A stretch of DNA of 64,000 nt, taken from an uncultured Bacteroides sp. Its GTDB lineage: Bacteria > Bacteroidota > Bacteroidia > Bacteroidales > Bacteroidaceae. The notes under the pieces were generated by a model. It saw only the letters and a list, made by a program, of their open reading frames with translations. It searched no databases and had not been told where the DNA came from. The translations under genes were made by a program, and so were the position numbers. Location of the stretch: NCBI GenBank assembly GCA_949296575.1, contig CASFPE010000007.1, positions 40,807-104,806 of the forward strand, read 5' to 3'. This document shows, in pieces, positions 8,477 to 17,092 of the stretch; the first letter of the stretch is position 1; the number at the start of each line of letters is the position of its first letter.

Positions 8477-9208
8477 ATGTCGTATAAAGAACAGATAGAT
8501 TTCAGTCGTGTCCCAGTTCATGTGGCCATTATCATGGACGGGAATGGCCGTTGGGCAAAACATCAAGGGAAAGAACGGACTTTTGGCCATCAGGCGGGCG
8601 CAGAGACCGTTCATGTCATTGCGGAAGAAGCGGCAAAATTAGGTATCAGATACCTTACTTTATATACTTTCTCAACAGAAAATTGGAAACGGCCTGCAGA
8701 TGAAGTGGCGGCATTGATGAATTTGTTGATAGACTCTATTGAGGAAGAAACATTCATGAAGAACAATATACGTTTCCGTGTGATAGGTGATGTGGCCAAG
8801 CTTCCTGAGAAGGTGCAGGCGCGTCTTGATGAATGCATAGCACGGACTTCTGTGAATACCGGAATGAATCTGGTTTTGGCTTTGAGCTATTCTTCCCGTT
8901 GGGAAATAACGAATGCTGCAAAATGCATCGCTCTGGATGCAGCAAACGGGCTCTTGAAAGCAGAACTTATAAACGAGGCGACTGTAGCCTCTTATCTGGC
9001 CACCTCGTTTATGCCAGACCCTGACCTGCTGATCCGCACAGGGGGAGAAATACGTTTAAGCAACTATTTGTTGTGGCAGTGTGCTTATTCGGAATTGTAT
9101 TTTTGTGATACCTATTGGCCCGACTTCAGAGAAGACGAATTTTATAAGGCAATTTGTGATTATCAGAAAAGAGAACGTCGTTTTGGTAAGACGAGCGAAC
9201 AAATATAA
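8477..9208 (+). CDS. uppS: Isoprenyl (undecaprenyl) diphosphate synthase
   Basis: cis-Prenyltransferase making the C55 carrier lipid for peptidoglycan and surface glycans. 243 residues. The IPP/FPP-binding motif MDGNGRWA lies at 20-27 with the metal-binding Asp21. [13 protein letters not shown] and the C-terminal [19 protein letters not shown] and [13 protein letters not shown] signatures are complete. It lies 18 nt after the DUF6089 gene and 11 nt before bamA, forming an envelope-biogenesis operon. Confidence 0.97.
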   Translation: MSYKEQIDFSRVPVHVAIIMDGNGRWAKHQGKERTFGHQAGAETVHVIAEEAAKLGIRYLTLYTFSTENWKRPADEVAALMNLLIDSIEEETFMKNNIRFRVIGDVAKLPEKVQARLDECIARTSVNTGMNLVLALSYSSRWEITNAAKCIALDAANGLLKAELINEATVASYLATSFMPDPDLLIRTGGEIRLSNYLLWQCAYSELYFCDTYWPDFREDEFYKAICDYQKRERRFGKTSEQI

Positions 9209-9219
9209 ATTTAAGAGAG

Positions 9220-11847
9220 ATGCGTTATTCTTGTTCTATTATATTGCTGATTTGCAGTTTATGCTGTTTTGTCAATACAGGATTTGCCCAAAACACAGAG
9301 GATGGAGCCTCTGAGGAAGCACCGGTTATCTTGTATTCGGCGACTCCCAAGAAGTATGAAATCGGGGGGATAGAAGTTACAGGCATTAAGAATTATGAAG
9401 ACTATGTGCTGATTGGTCTTTCTGGCCTGTCGGTCGGGCAAACGATTTCTGTGCCGGGCGATGAGATTACCCAAGCCATCAAACGTTATTGGCGGCATGG
9501 ATTGTTCTCGAATGTCAGCATAAAGGCTACAAAGATAGAAGGGAACAAGATTTATTTGAAAATTTATCTGACGCAACGCCCGCGCATTTCCGAAATCAAT
9601 TATATCGGAATCAAGAAGTCGGAAAAGGAAGAACTGGAAGCCAAGTTGGGCTTGGTGAAAGGAAACCAGATTACCCCCAATCTGGTGGATCGTGCGGAAA
9701 TCCTCATTAAAAAGCATTTTGATGAGAAAGGTTTCAAGAATGCAGAAGTGGATATTGTGCAGCGTGATGATGTCTCTGCCGAAAACCAAGTGATTGTGGA
9801 CATCCATATTGACAAGAAAGAAAAAATCAAGGTGCATAAGATAACCATCGACGGGAATGTGGCGTTGAGTGACAAGAAACTGAAGCGCACGATGAAGAAA
9901 ACCAATGAGAAGGGGAAAGTCGTGAACTGGTTCCGCCCGAAGAAATTCATCACTGAGAAGTACGAAGAAGACAAGCAACTTCTTATTGATAAGTACAATG
10001 AACTGGGCTATCGTGATGCCCGTATTGTGATTGACAGCGTAAGTCCCTATAATGAAAAGACGGTAGATATATATATAAAGGTGGAGGAAGGCAACAAATA
10101 TTATCTGCGGAATGTGACGTGGGTAGGAAACACTTTGTATCCTTCCGAGGAACTGGATTATTGGTTGCGGATGAAGAAGGGCGATGTTTACAATCAGAAG
10201 TTGTTGAACGAACGCCTCTCCACGGATGAGGATGCCATCGGGAATTTGTACTACAATAATGGTTACGTGTTCTATCATCTGGATCCGGTGGAAGTCAATA
10301 TCGACAACGACTCTATTGACTTGGAGATGCGTATCGTGGAGGGACCTCAAGCAACCATCAACAGGGTCAAGATCACAGGCAACGACCGCCTTTATGAAAA
10401 TGTGGTTCGTCGAGAACTGCGTACCCGTCCCGGCGATTTGTTCAGCAAGGATGCGTTGGAACGTTCTTATCGTGAAATTGCCCAGATGGGACATTTCAAC
10501 CCTGAAACCATTGACCCAAGAGTAGAACCAGATCCAGAGAATGGAACGGTTGATATCGATTATGTATTGGAATCGAAAGCGAATGACCAGATTGAATTTT
10601 CTGCCGGATGGGGGCAAACAGGCGTTATTGGCAAGCTGAGTTTGAAATTTACGAACTTCTCGATGGCCAATTTGTTCCATAAGAGCGATAATTACCGGGG
10701 AATATTGCCACAGGGCGATGGGCAGACATTGACGATCAGTGGCCAGACGAACGGGCGTTATTACCAATCGTATAGCATCTCGTTCTTCGATCCTTGGTTT
10801 GGCGGGAAACGTCCGAACTCTTTCTCTGTGACAGGTTTCTTCTCTTATCAAACCGACATCAGCGACCGTTACTATAATAGCGCGTTGCTGAACAATTACA
10901 GCTATCTGTACAGTGGTTATGGGGGGTACGATTATGGTTACACGAATTATGAAAACTTCCTTGACCCGGACAAGTCTGTCAAAATGTTCGGTTTGTCCAT
11001 TGGCTGGGGAAAACGTTTGAAGTGGCCGGATGACTATTTCACTTTGTCGGCTGAATTGGCTTATCAGAGGTATGTGTTGAAAGATTGGGCTTACTTCCCT
11101 GTGACGGATGGGAAATGCAACAATGTGAGCGTGAATCTGAGTTTGGCTCGCAATTCGACGGACAATCCCATTTATCCACGCCGGGGTTCGGACTTCATGT
11201 TGTCGGCCCAGATTACGCCGCCTTATTCATTGTTTGATGGAAAGGATTATTCCAAATATGATTTGACGAACCAAGATGATGTGAACAGGATGCATAAATG
11301 GGTGGAGTATCATAAATGGAAATTCAAAGCGCGTACTTATACGGCACTTTCAGGCGGGAAGAAATGCCCGGTGCTGATGACGCGTGTGGAGTTTGGCATT
11401 GTAGGGCATTATAATAAATACAAACGTTCTCCTTTTGAAACCTTTGAGGTGGGTGGTGACGGCATGACGGGATATTCTTCAAACTATGCCACAGAGACCA
11501 TTGGCTTGCGAGGTTATGAGAATGGTTCGTTGACGTATGGAAGCAGTTATTCGTCCGGGCAGAGCTATGCTTATTCGCGTTTGACATTGGAGCTGCGTTA
11601 TCCTTTGATGTTGGAGACTTCCACCAGCATCTATGTCTTGGGATTTGCCGAAGGAGGAAATGCTTGGAATCATGTCAGCAATTTCAATCCGTTCGACATG
11701 AAACGTTCTGCAGGCGTGGGTGTCCGTATTTTCTTGCCGATGATTGGCATGCTGGGTATTGATTGGGCATACGGTTTCGACAAAGTGTGGGGAAGCCGGG
11801 ATAGCGGCGGAAGCCATTTCCATTTTATTTTGGGTCAGGAATTTTAA
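9220..11847 (+). CDS. bamA: Outer-membrane assembly factor BamA
   Basis: Central pore of the beta-barrel assembly machinery that folds outer-membrane proteins. 875 residues: signal peptide about 1-24 (ending FAQN), five POTRA domains from about 45 to 440 (recognisable as repeated glycine-turn units such as IGGIEVTGIKNYE and ITGNDRLYENVVRRELRTRPGDLF), then a 16-strand barrel. The barrel contains GLRGYENGS, corresponding to the conserved VRGY/F loop-6 motif, and ends in an aromatic terminal strand (HFHFILGQEF). Its stop adjoins the following skp gene region. Confidence 0.97.
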   Translation: MRYSCSIILLICSLCCFVNTGFAQNTEDGASEEAPVILYSATPKKYEIGGIEVTGIKNYEDYVLIGLSGLSVGQTISVPGDEITQAIKRYWRHGLFSNVSIKATKIEGNKIYLKIYLTQRPRISEINYIGIKKSEKEELEAKLGLVKGNQITPNLVDRAEILIKKHFDEKGFKNAEVDIVQRDDVSAENQVIVDIHIDKKEKIKVHKITIDGNVALSDKKLKRTMKKTNEKGKVVNWFRPKKFITEKYEEDKQLLIDKYNELGYRDARIVIDSVSPYNEKTVDIYIKVEEGNKYYLRNVTWVGNTLYPSEELDYWLRMKKGDVYNQKLLNERLSTDEDAIGNLYYNNGYVFYHLDPVEVNIDNDSIDLEMRIVEGPQATINRVKITGNDRLYENVVRRELRTRPGDLFSKDALERSYREIAQMGHFNPETIDPRVEPDPENGTVDIDYVLESKANDQIEFSAGWGQTGVIGKLSLKFTNFSMANLFHKSDNYRGILPQGDGQTLTISGQTNGRYYQSYSISFFDPWFGGKRPNSFSVTGFFSYQTDISDRYYNSALLNNYSYLYSGYGGYDYGYTNYENFLDPDKSVKMFGLSIGWGKRLKWPDDYFTLSAELAYQRYVLKDWAYFPVTDGKCNNVSVNLSLARNSTDNPIYPRRGSDFMLSAQITPPYSLFDGKDYSKYDLTNQDDVNRMHKWVEYHKWKFKARTYTALSGGKKCPVLMTRVEFGIVGHYNKYKRSPFETFEVGGDGMTGYSSNYATETIGLRGYENGSLTYGSSYSSGQSYAYSRLTLELRYPLMLETSTSIYVLGFAEGGNAWNHVSNFNPFDMKRSAGVGVRIFLPMIGMLGIDWAYGFDKVWGSRDSGGSHFHFILGQEF

Positions 11848-11882
11848 TGATAGCAGAAAGAATAATCAACATGATATTGGAT

Positions 11883-12398
11883 ATGAAAAAGGTCGTATTT
11901 TTATTTGTGGCATTTTTGGTTTGCTCTTTTGCAGCAAATGCACAAAAATTTGCATTGGTGGATATGGAATATATCTTGAAGAACATACCTGCTTATGAAC
12001 GCGCCAACGAGCAGTTGAACCAAGTGTCAAAACGATGGCAGGCAGAGGTGGATGCGTTGTCGCAGGAAGCGGAAACCTTATACAAGAATTACCAATCAGA
12101 GGCAGTGTTCCTCTCCGAGGAGCAGAAAGCGGCCAAGGAAGAGGAAATTGTGGCAAAGGAAAAAGAAGCTGGAGAGTTGAAGCGCAAATACTTCGGGCCG
12201 GAAGGTGAACTTTTCAAGAAACGCGAAAGCCTGATGGGACCTATTCAGGATGAAATATACAATGCGGTGAAAGACATTGCCGATTCAAAAGGTTATTCAG
12301 TGGTGTGGGATCGTGCTTCGGCTGGAAGCATCATTTTCGCTTCTCCCCGCATTGATATCAGCAATGATGTCCTTTCAAAGTTAGGATATTCAGATTAA
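11883..12398 (+). CDS. OmpH/Skp family periplasmic chaperone, first copy
   Basis: 171 residues. Signal peptide about 1-21 (ending ANAQK) followed by a charged helical hairpin (about 45-120, rich in E/K/Q) that forms the tentacles of the trimeric Skp jellyfish fold, and a C-terminal beta region. Skp holds unfolded outer-membrane proteins for delivery to BamA; adjacency to bamA agrees. The frame opens upstream at 11847, but MKKVVFLF at 11883 gives a standard signal peptide, so I used it. Confidence 0.93.
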   Translation: MKKVVFLFVAFLVCSFAANAQKFALVDMEYILKNIPAYERANEQLNQVSKRWQAEVDALSQEAETLYKNYQSEAVFLSEEQKAAKEEEIVAKEKEAGELKRKYFGPEGELFKKRESLMGPIQDEIYNAVKDIADSKGYSVVWDRASAGSIIFASPRIDISNDVLSKLGYSD

Positions 12399-12440
12399 AT
12401 TTCTAATTTTGCATTCAATATTTAAAAATGTAATAAAGCT

Positions 12441-12953
12441 ATGGTTAAAAAAATTGCACTATTGATTTTGCTTGTACTTCCGATGGGGGTATTTTCCCAA
12501 ACTTTGAAGTTTGGCCATGTGAACTCTTTCGATGTAATCCAGCTGATGCCGGAATATGAGAAGGCAATGACGGATTTGCAGGAGCTTCAGAAACAATATA
12601 TGGATGAGATAAAGAGGGCTGAGGATGAATTCAACCGGAAATATACGGAATATGTCCAGCAGCAAGATTCTTTGCCTATCAATATTGCAGAGAGAAGGCA
12701 AAAAGAGCTGCAGGACTTGGCAGAAAGAGGCCAGCAGTTCCAACAGGAAGTGCAAGAGAACTTGCAAAAGGCCCAGCAGGAAATGACGGCTCCCATTTTG
12801 AAGAAAGTGGAGGATGCTTTGATTGCAGTGGGGCAAGAAGGCGGTTATGTCTATATCTTTGATTTGAGCCGCACTTCTATTCCTTATATCGACACGAAGC
12901 AGAGCGTGGATGTTACTGCTGCCTTGAAAGCCAAATTGGGCATTGCAAACTAA
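12441..12953 (+). CDS. OmpH/Skp family periplasmic chaperone, second copy
   Basis: 170 residues. Signal peptide about 1-19 (ending VFSQT), then the same coiled-coil hairpin design (glutamine-rich KAQQEM, FQQEVQENLQKAQ) and a C-terminal strand region. It is a diverged tandem paralogue of the gene at 11883, and two adjacent copies are usual in Bacteroidales. A strong terminator follows at 12991-13020, closing the DUF6089-uppS-bamA-skp-skp unit. Confidence 0.93.
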   Translation: MVKKIALLILLVLPMGVFSQTLKFGHVNSFDVIQLMPEYEKAMTDLQELQKQYMDEIKRAEDEFNRKYTEYVQQQDSLPINIAERRQKELQDLAERGQQFQQEVQENLQKAQQEMTAPILKKVEDALIAVGQEGGYVYIFDLSRTSIPYIDTKQSVDVTAALKAKLGIAN

Positions 12954-12990
12954 GAAATACGTAGTTGTAAGTCGCGCATTGATGCGCGGA

Positions 12991-13020
12991 AAAGGATGAT
13001 GGCTTCGTCATCCTTTTTTT
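12991..13020 (+). terminator. Rho-independent terminator after the bamA-skp unit
   Basis: The arms AAAGGATGA (12991-12999) and TCATCCTTT (13008-13016) form a 9-bp stem with an 8-nt loop containing TTCG, followed by an unbroken T-run to about 13020. It lies 38 nt after the skp stop and 19 nt before murI. A smaller GCGC hairpin (12974-12987) sits just upstream. Confidence 0.88.
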
Positions 13021-13038
13021 GTATGGAAATGGATTAGC

Positions 13039-13881
13039 ATGAAACCGTTGTATTCACACTTGCCTGGGCCTATTGGTGTGTTCGATTCCGGGTACGGGGG
13101 GCTTACCATATTGGAGCAGATACGTCAGGTCTTGCCGGCGTATGATTATCTGTACTTGGGCGACAACGCACGGACGCCTTACGGGAGCCGCTCCTTTGAG
13201 ATTGTTTATGATTTCACTTTGCAGGCTGTCAGGAAACTGTTCGGGATGGGATGCCATTTGGTGGTATTGGCATGCAATACAGCTTCGGCCAAGGCATTGA
13301 GGTCGATACAGATGAATGATTTGCCGGCGTTGGACGCAGGGCGGCGTGTCTTAGGAGTCATTCGCCCCACGGTGGAATGTATTGGCAGCATGACAAAGAC
13401 CCGTCATGTCGGCGTGTTGGCCACGGCAGGCACAGTCTTGTCTAATTCTTATCCATTGGAGGTGCATAAATTGTTTCCCGACATTGCTGTGGTGGAACAA
13501 GCTTGTCCCATGTGGGTTCCTTTGGTGGAAAACGGTGAGGCTAACTCGCCCGGTGCGGATTATTTTGTGCAGAAATATGTATCGGCATTGTTGTCGAAAG
13601 ATGCAAATATCGATACGATTATTTTAGGATGCACTCATTATCCTTTGCTGCTGCCCAAAATACGGCAGCATGTGCCGGAGAATATCCGTATTGTGTCCCA
13701 AGGTGAATATGTGGCACGCAGTTTGAAAGACTACCTATGCCGGCATCCTGAGATGGATGCACGATGCACGAAAGGCGGTACCTGCCGCTTTTTCACCACA
13801 GAGTCGGAAGACAAGTTCATGGATTCGGCCGCCATTTTCCTGAACGAGAAGGTGCATGTCGGCCACATTTCTTTGGAGTGA
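13039..13881 (+). CDS. murI: Glutamate racemase
   Basis: Makes D-glutamate for peptidoglycan by two-cysteine acid/base catalysis. 280 residues. N-terminal IGVFDSGYGGLT is diagnostic; the catalytic cysteines are Cys79 in LACNTASA and Cys198 in LGCTHYPLL, both present. It starts directly after a terminator and is followed at 3-18 nt by a methyltransferase gene. Confidence 0.97.
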   Translation: MKPLYSHLPGPIGVFDSGYGGLTILEQIRQVLPAYDYLYLGDNARTPYGSRSFEIVYDFTLQAVRKLFGMGCHLVVLACNTASAKALRSIQMNDLPALDAGRRVLGVIRPTVECIGSMTKTRHVGVLATAGTVLSNSYPLEVHKLFPDIAVVEQACPMWVPLVENGEANSPGADYFVQKYVSALLSKDANIDTIILGCTHYPLLLPKIRQHVPENIRIVSQGEYVARSLKDYLCRHPEMDARCTKGGTCRFFTTESEDKFMDSAAIFLNEKVHVGHISLE

Positions 13882-13883
13882 CA

Positions 13884-14585
13884 ATGTCAGGAGGCGGAAT
13901 GTGTCTGAAGGAGTCTTTAGTGCGGGCATGGATATGGTGCAGGCGCTTTCGGCATCGTTGCGGTTATGGGGTGCATTCTCCTTTCGCATTTGATTTGATT
14001 ACGCGTGTCATTTATGAGAAGCATCCTTATTACGGGTATGCAGTGCTGGACAAATATTGCAGGGACTTTCCTGCTTTGGGCGGGAGTGTCTCGAAGAAAG
14101 TAAGCCGTTTATTGTTCCGTTTGGCCAATGAGGTGCAGCCCCGTCAGATTCTGGAATTGGGTACGGCTGAGGGGCTGTCTGCGCTTTGTTTGGCAATGGC
14201 AGTGAAGGAATGCCCTGTCTTGACGTTGGATGATGCGGGCAAATTGGCAGACGCAAGGTTGTTTGCTTCGTGTGGCAATGTGTCTTTCCGTGTTGGCGGC
14301 CTGCAGCAGGAGCTGTTGTCCTGCCTGCCATCCTTGGAACCTTTGGACTTTGTGCATTTTAATACTCGTTGCCCGGAGCGTGCTTTGTGGGAAGAATTGC
14401 TGCCGAAAGTCAATGGCAAGACGGTGTTTACCATCGAAGGCATCCATGCTTCTTCTGCCATGAAGGCGTGGTGGTTGGATATTGTTGCCGATTCCCGTAC
14501 AGGAGTCACTTTTGATTTGTATGATTTGGGACTGGTCTTTTTCGACTTGAAGAAGATAAAGCAGCATTATATTGTCAATTTTTAA
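13884..14585 (+). CDS. Predicted SAM-dependent methyltransferase
   Basis: About 233 residues. HSPFAFDLITRVI near the N-terminus and the glycine-rich ILELGTAEGLSALCLA (about 91-106) resemble class I O-methyltransferase-like proteins of Bacteroidetes. The substrate is unknown and the usual DxD metal ligands are not obvious, so activity is uncertain. Two starts are possible: ATG 13884, three bases after the murI stop, and ATG 13899, which has an AGGAGG four bases upstream (13889-13894). A Shine-Dalgarno match is unusual in this phylum. Confidence 0.7.
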   Translation: MSGGGMCLKESLVRAWIWCRRFRHRCGYGVHSPFAFDLITRVIYEKHPYYGYAVLDKYCRDFPALGGSVSKKVSRLLFRLANEVQPRQILELGTAEGLSALCLAMAVKECPVLTLDDAGKLADARLFASCGNVSFRVGGLQQELLSCLPSLEPLDFVHFNTRCPERALWEELLPKVNGKTVFTIEGIHASSAMKAWWLDIVADSRTGVTFDLYDLGLVFFDLKKIKQHYIVNF

Positions 14586-14614
14586 TATTGGAAAATGTCA
14601 ATAAACTTATTGTG

Positions 14615-15166
14615 ATGAGAAAAAGTCATGTTTATACGCGCACAGGCGATGATGGCACCACAAGCCTGGTAGGCGGGAAAAGAGTTTCCAAGACGCATCC
14701 CCGTTTGCATGCATATGGCACTGTCGATGAATTGAATGCCGTGATTGGGCTGCTGTTGTCTTGTTTGGAGAAAGGCGATGATTATGATTTCCTTCTGGGC
14801 GTGCAGCGTCATTTGTTTTCCATCGGGGCTTATCTGGCTACAGAGCAATGCAGCGACGGCCATCTTGTTTGCATGCCGGATGTGGCGCGGCTGGAAGAAG
14901 CAATTGATCGGATAGACAACCAGTTGCCGCCTTTGCATGCATTTGTTTTGCCGGGTGGCGCAAAAGGGGCTGCTGTATGCCATCTTTGCCGCACGGTTTG
15001 CCGTCGTGCCGAGCGGCACATTTATGCGCTTTCCGATGTCTGTCCGTTGCCGTCTGATGTATTGGCTTATATGAATCGTTTGTCTGACTACTTCTTTGTC
15101 CTGTCGCGCAAGATTAATATCTGTGAAAAACACGAAGAAATATTTTGGGATAAGAGTTGCAAGTGA
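14615..15166 (+). CDS. Cob(I)alamin adenosyltransferase, PduO type
   Basis: Transfers adenosyl from ATP to cob(I)alamin. 183 residues. The N-terminal ATP-binding signature VYTRTGDDGTTSLVGGKRV and the helix DELNAVIGLL are intact, and RRAERHIYAL near residue 140 matches the second conserved region. The frame extends upstream to a TTG at 14588, but ATG 14615 (MRKSHVYTRTGDDG) is the better start. No other B12 genes are nearby. Confidence 0.93.
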   Translation: MRKSHVYTRTGDDGTTSLVGGKRVSKTHPRLHAYGTVDELNAVIGLLLSCLEKGDDYDFLLGVQRHLFSIGAYLATEQCSDGHLVCMPDVARLEEAIDRIDNQLPPLHAFVLPGGAKGAAVCHLCRTVCRRAERHIYALSDVCPLPSDVLAYMNRLSDYFFVLSRKINICEKHEEIFWDKSCK

Positions 15167-15186
15167 AATTATTTGTTTTATTTTTG
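15157..15186 (+). promoter_or_regulatory. Promoter for the DUF2795 gene
   Basis: TATTTTTG at 15179-15186 matches TAnnTTTG. A TTG at 15157-15159, within the 3' end of the preceding gene, gives a 19-nt spacer. The predicted transcript starts near 15193 with a leader of about 50 nt. Confidence 0.5.
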
Positions 15187-15242
15187 CGGTCAGAAAGCGA
15201 ATATAAGAGACGAGAGTTACTAACAATTTAATACGAAAAACT

Positions 15243-15464
15243 ATGTATTGGACATTAGAATTGGCATCCAAACTGGAAGATGCCCCGTGGCCAGCCACGA
15301 AGGACGAATTGATTGATTATGCAATGCGTTCAGGTGCGCCGTTGGAGGTGATAGAAAATCTTCAGGAGATGGAAGATGAAGGCGAGATATATGAAAGCAT
15401 AGAAGATATTTGGCCTGACTATCCCAGCAAAGAAGATTTTTTCTTCAACGAGGAAGAATATTAA
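15243..15464 (+). CDS. DUF2795-family small acidic protein
   Basis: 73 residues, very acidic, starting MYWTLELASKLEDAPWPATKDELIDYA with NLQEMEDEGEIYESIEDIWPDYP following. This matches a short DUF2795 protein that is nearly universal in Bacteroidetes as I recall it; function is unknown. The gene is monocistronic with its own promoter and a clean terminator at 15480-15510, which suggests steady, high expression. Confidence 0.85.
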   Translation: MYWTLELASKLEDAPWPATKDELIDYAMRSGAPLEVIENLQEMEDEGEIYESIEDIWPDYPSKEDFFFNEEEY

Positions 15465-15479
15465 GGCGAAAATCAAATG

Positions 15480-15510
15480 AAGTGGGGCAACAAAAATCCC
15501 CACTTTTTTA
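15480..15510 (+). terminator. Rho-independent terminator after the DUF2795 gene
   Basis: The arms AAGTGGGG (15480-15487) and CCCCACTT (15498-15505) pair over 8 bp with a 10-nt loop and run into TTTTT. It starts 16 nt after the stop codon. Confidence 0.85.
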
Positions 15511-15599
15511 TTTTGCACCTTTTGTGGCATAATAAATCGCACGTAAATCGTTGATATATTGTTGCTTGGTTGGCTTGTTCCAAAATTAGGCTCTTTCAG

Positions 15600-16031
15600 T
15601 GTGGCTTTCATCAATCCATAAGGCAGGCAACTTTTTAGGGAGTTGAGGTTTCAACGGAAAACGCCTGTTCCAAACACGAGCATGGTGGGCAATACAATTA
15701 TGCAAGACGGCTGCACATTTAATCCAACTTTCCAAATACAGGTGCTGTGGCAAATTAAAATCTCGTGCTATTTGTTTCTTTATTGCAGTGTCTCGAAATA
15801 ATATAAATCCAAAGCATTTTCAAAAGTGCTATTAGGCTTGAATGTATGATTTCCCTTGTCTTGCTCCATCGGACGCATATAACTGGCCAAGCGGAAATAG
15901 CTAATGATTCGTAGTTGTTCTAATGCTTGCTTCTCATCATTGATTATCAACCCACGTTCTTTCAGCATCTGTATTTGCTGTGGATAATCTATCGGTTGTT
16001 TTGTGTATTCCATAAAACCTATATAAAGCAA
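15600..16031 (-). pseudogene. Abi-family (Abi_2, AbiD/F-like) protein with internal deletion
   Basis: The first part (16031-15780; MEYTKQPIDYPQQIQMLKERG, then RIISYFRLASYMRPM) is the Abi_2 N-terminus. It stops after FETLQ. Directly downstream, in another frame, lies the family's C-terminus: IARDFNLPQHLYLESWIKC and HNCIAHHARVWNRRFPLKP, the conserved Abi_2 closing motif, down to about 15600. The central ~120 residues of this normally ~300-residue protein are missing and the ends are joined out of frame near 15780. The family includes phage-abortive-infection proteins. This copy should be inactive. Confidence 0.8.
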
Positions 16032-16357
16032 AAGTTCCGCCCTGGTACGCTGTTCTATGGGAAGCGTGGCGGAATCTGTTGCTGCAAAAGTACGACTTTA
16101 TTGTGAAATAACAAAATGGAAGGAGGAAAACTTTGCGATTATCCATCTTCTTTTAAAGGGACGGTTTAATAAATGTTACTCTGAAAAGCACTTTCCCAGA
16201 AGTGTTTCACTATATTCGCTGCATCGGCATCTTTTCCTTGGGGTTGATGGGGTTGCCGGGTATAACTTGTCGGCCGTTTTGCGCATCGTTTATATCTTTC
16301 CTTGATAAAGAATCGGGGACATAAATGAAAAATGCGATAAAAAATCGGGCGATTTGC

Positions 16358-16389
16358 TTTGCCCGTATCAAAATAATCCTATATCTTTG
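16358..16389 (+). promoter_or_regulatory. Strong-consensus promoter for a structured RNA
   Basis: TTTG at 16358-16361 and TATCTTTG at 16382-16389 match both Bacteroidetes promoter boxes exactly with a 20-nt spacer, the best-formed promoter in the window. Transcription is predicted to start near 16396, and no coding frame starts for about 370 nt. Confidence 0.7.
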
Positions 16390-16395
16390 CGACAA

Positions 16396-16690
16396 TCCAG
16401 TTAGCCCCTCGTGGGGATAGGTGGGTTATTTACTGATAAAGGACGTTACGGACGTTATCTTTGATGTCTTAAATCTCGCAAATTTAGGCTCTCTTCAAAG
16501 ATACGGCAACGGGAACGTCCATGCTGGATGTATTATATGCTCCCCCCAAGGGAGGGTTGCACGCCCGTGCAACCGATTTATAATATGTCATGGCGTGGGC
16601 TAACTGCGTTGCTTATCCTAAGAGAGAGGCAATGCGAGAGCCTGAGACATGGGATAAGCGGAAGTGGAGACTCCCACGTCACTTTTTTAG
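16396..16690 (+). ncRNA. Candidate structured noncoding RNA, about 295 nt, family unassigned
   Basis: The segment contains many mutually compatible helices: CGTGGG near the 5' end with CCCACG near the 3' end (closing helix); GGACGTT with AACGTCC and ATCTTTGA with TCAAAGAT (long interrupted stem); GTATTATA with TATAATAT enclosing a CTCCC/GGGAG hairpin and a GGTTGCACG/CGTGCAACC hairpin; GCTTATCC with GGGATAAGC. It ends in AAGTG...CACTTTTTT, a terminator-like stem with a T-run to about 16690. The motifs of RNase P, tmRNA, SRP RNA and cobalamin riboswitches are absent. A 6S-like RNA or an unnamed family is possible; a cis-acting leader for the peptide operon starting at 16767 is another. Confidence 0.6.
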
Positions 16691-16766
16691 TATCTCACGC
16701 AAAATAAAAGATTGATAATCCGCCTCATTCCGGGAGTTCTGCGAGGCACTTTAATTTTCTTCATCT

Positions 16767-17051
16767 ATGGACGAAAAGAAAAAGCATGAAGAACTCCAAT
16801 TACGCAGGGACTTCTTCAAGAAAGCAGCAAAGGCAGCGTTGCCGATCGTTGGTGCTATCGTATTGGCGAGTGCGCCAAGCATTGTGACGGCGGCAGAGGA
16901 AGATCCGATGGGATGTAATTATGGATGCTCTGGGGGGTGCTATACAGAGTGCTATGGTTGCCTTCATTCTTGCAATAGAGCGTGTGCAGATTCATGTAAT
17001 TATAATTGTAAGGGGGGGTGTCAAAGAAGTTGCTTCGGGGTTAGCTATTGA
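16767..17051 (+). CDS. Tat-signal CXXX-repeat radical-SAM target peptide 1
   Basis: 94 residues. Residues 12-42 form a twin-arginine signal (RRDFFKKAA, then the hydrophobic LPIVGAIVLASAP and a TAA cleavage region). Residues 50-89 carry 11 cysteines (50, 54, 58, 62, 65, 69, 73, 77, 81, 85, 89): every fourth residue except one Cys-x2-Cys step at 62-65. This is the pattern of Cys-Xaa-Xaa-Xaa repeat radical SAM targets. First gene of the precursor-maturase-tatAC operon. A near-match -7 sequence TAATTTTC lies at 16751-16758, too close to the start to be convincing, so the promoter is uncertain. AT-rich compared with the maturase genes. Confidence 0.88.
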   Translation: MDEKKKHEELQLRRDFFKKAAKAALPIVGAIVLASAPSIVTAAEEDPMGCNYGCSGGCYTECYGCLHSCNRACADSCNYNCKGGCQRSCFGVSY

Positions 17052-17092
17052 TGTAGGCTAACAATTATTTTTCCCATTAAAATGATGTTGTT

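Noticed and set aside
9259..10851. 530-residue antisense frame across bamA
   Set aside because: Shadow of the strongly supported bamA frame; no recognisable protein features.
16057..16305. 82-residue frame between the Abi remnant and the structured RNA
   Set aside because: No domain, poor codon pattern, and it overlaps the Abi promoter side; probably chance.
16396..16690. RNase P RNA, tmRNA, SRP RNA or cobalamin riboswitch
   Set aside because: None of the hallmark conserved boxes of these families is present.
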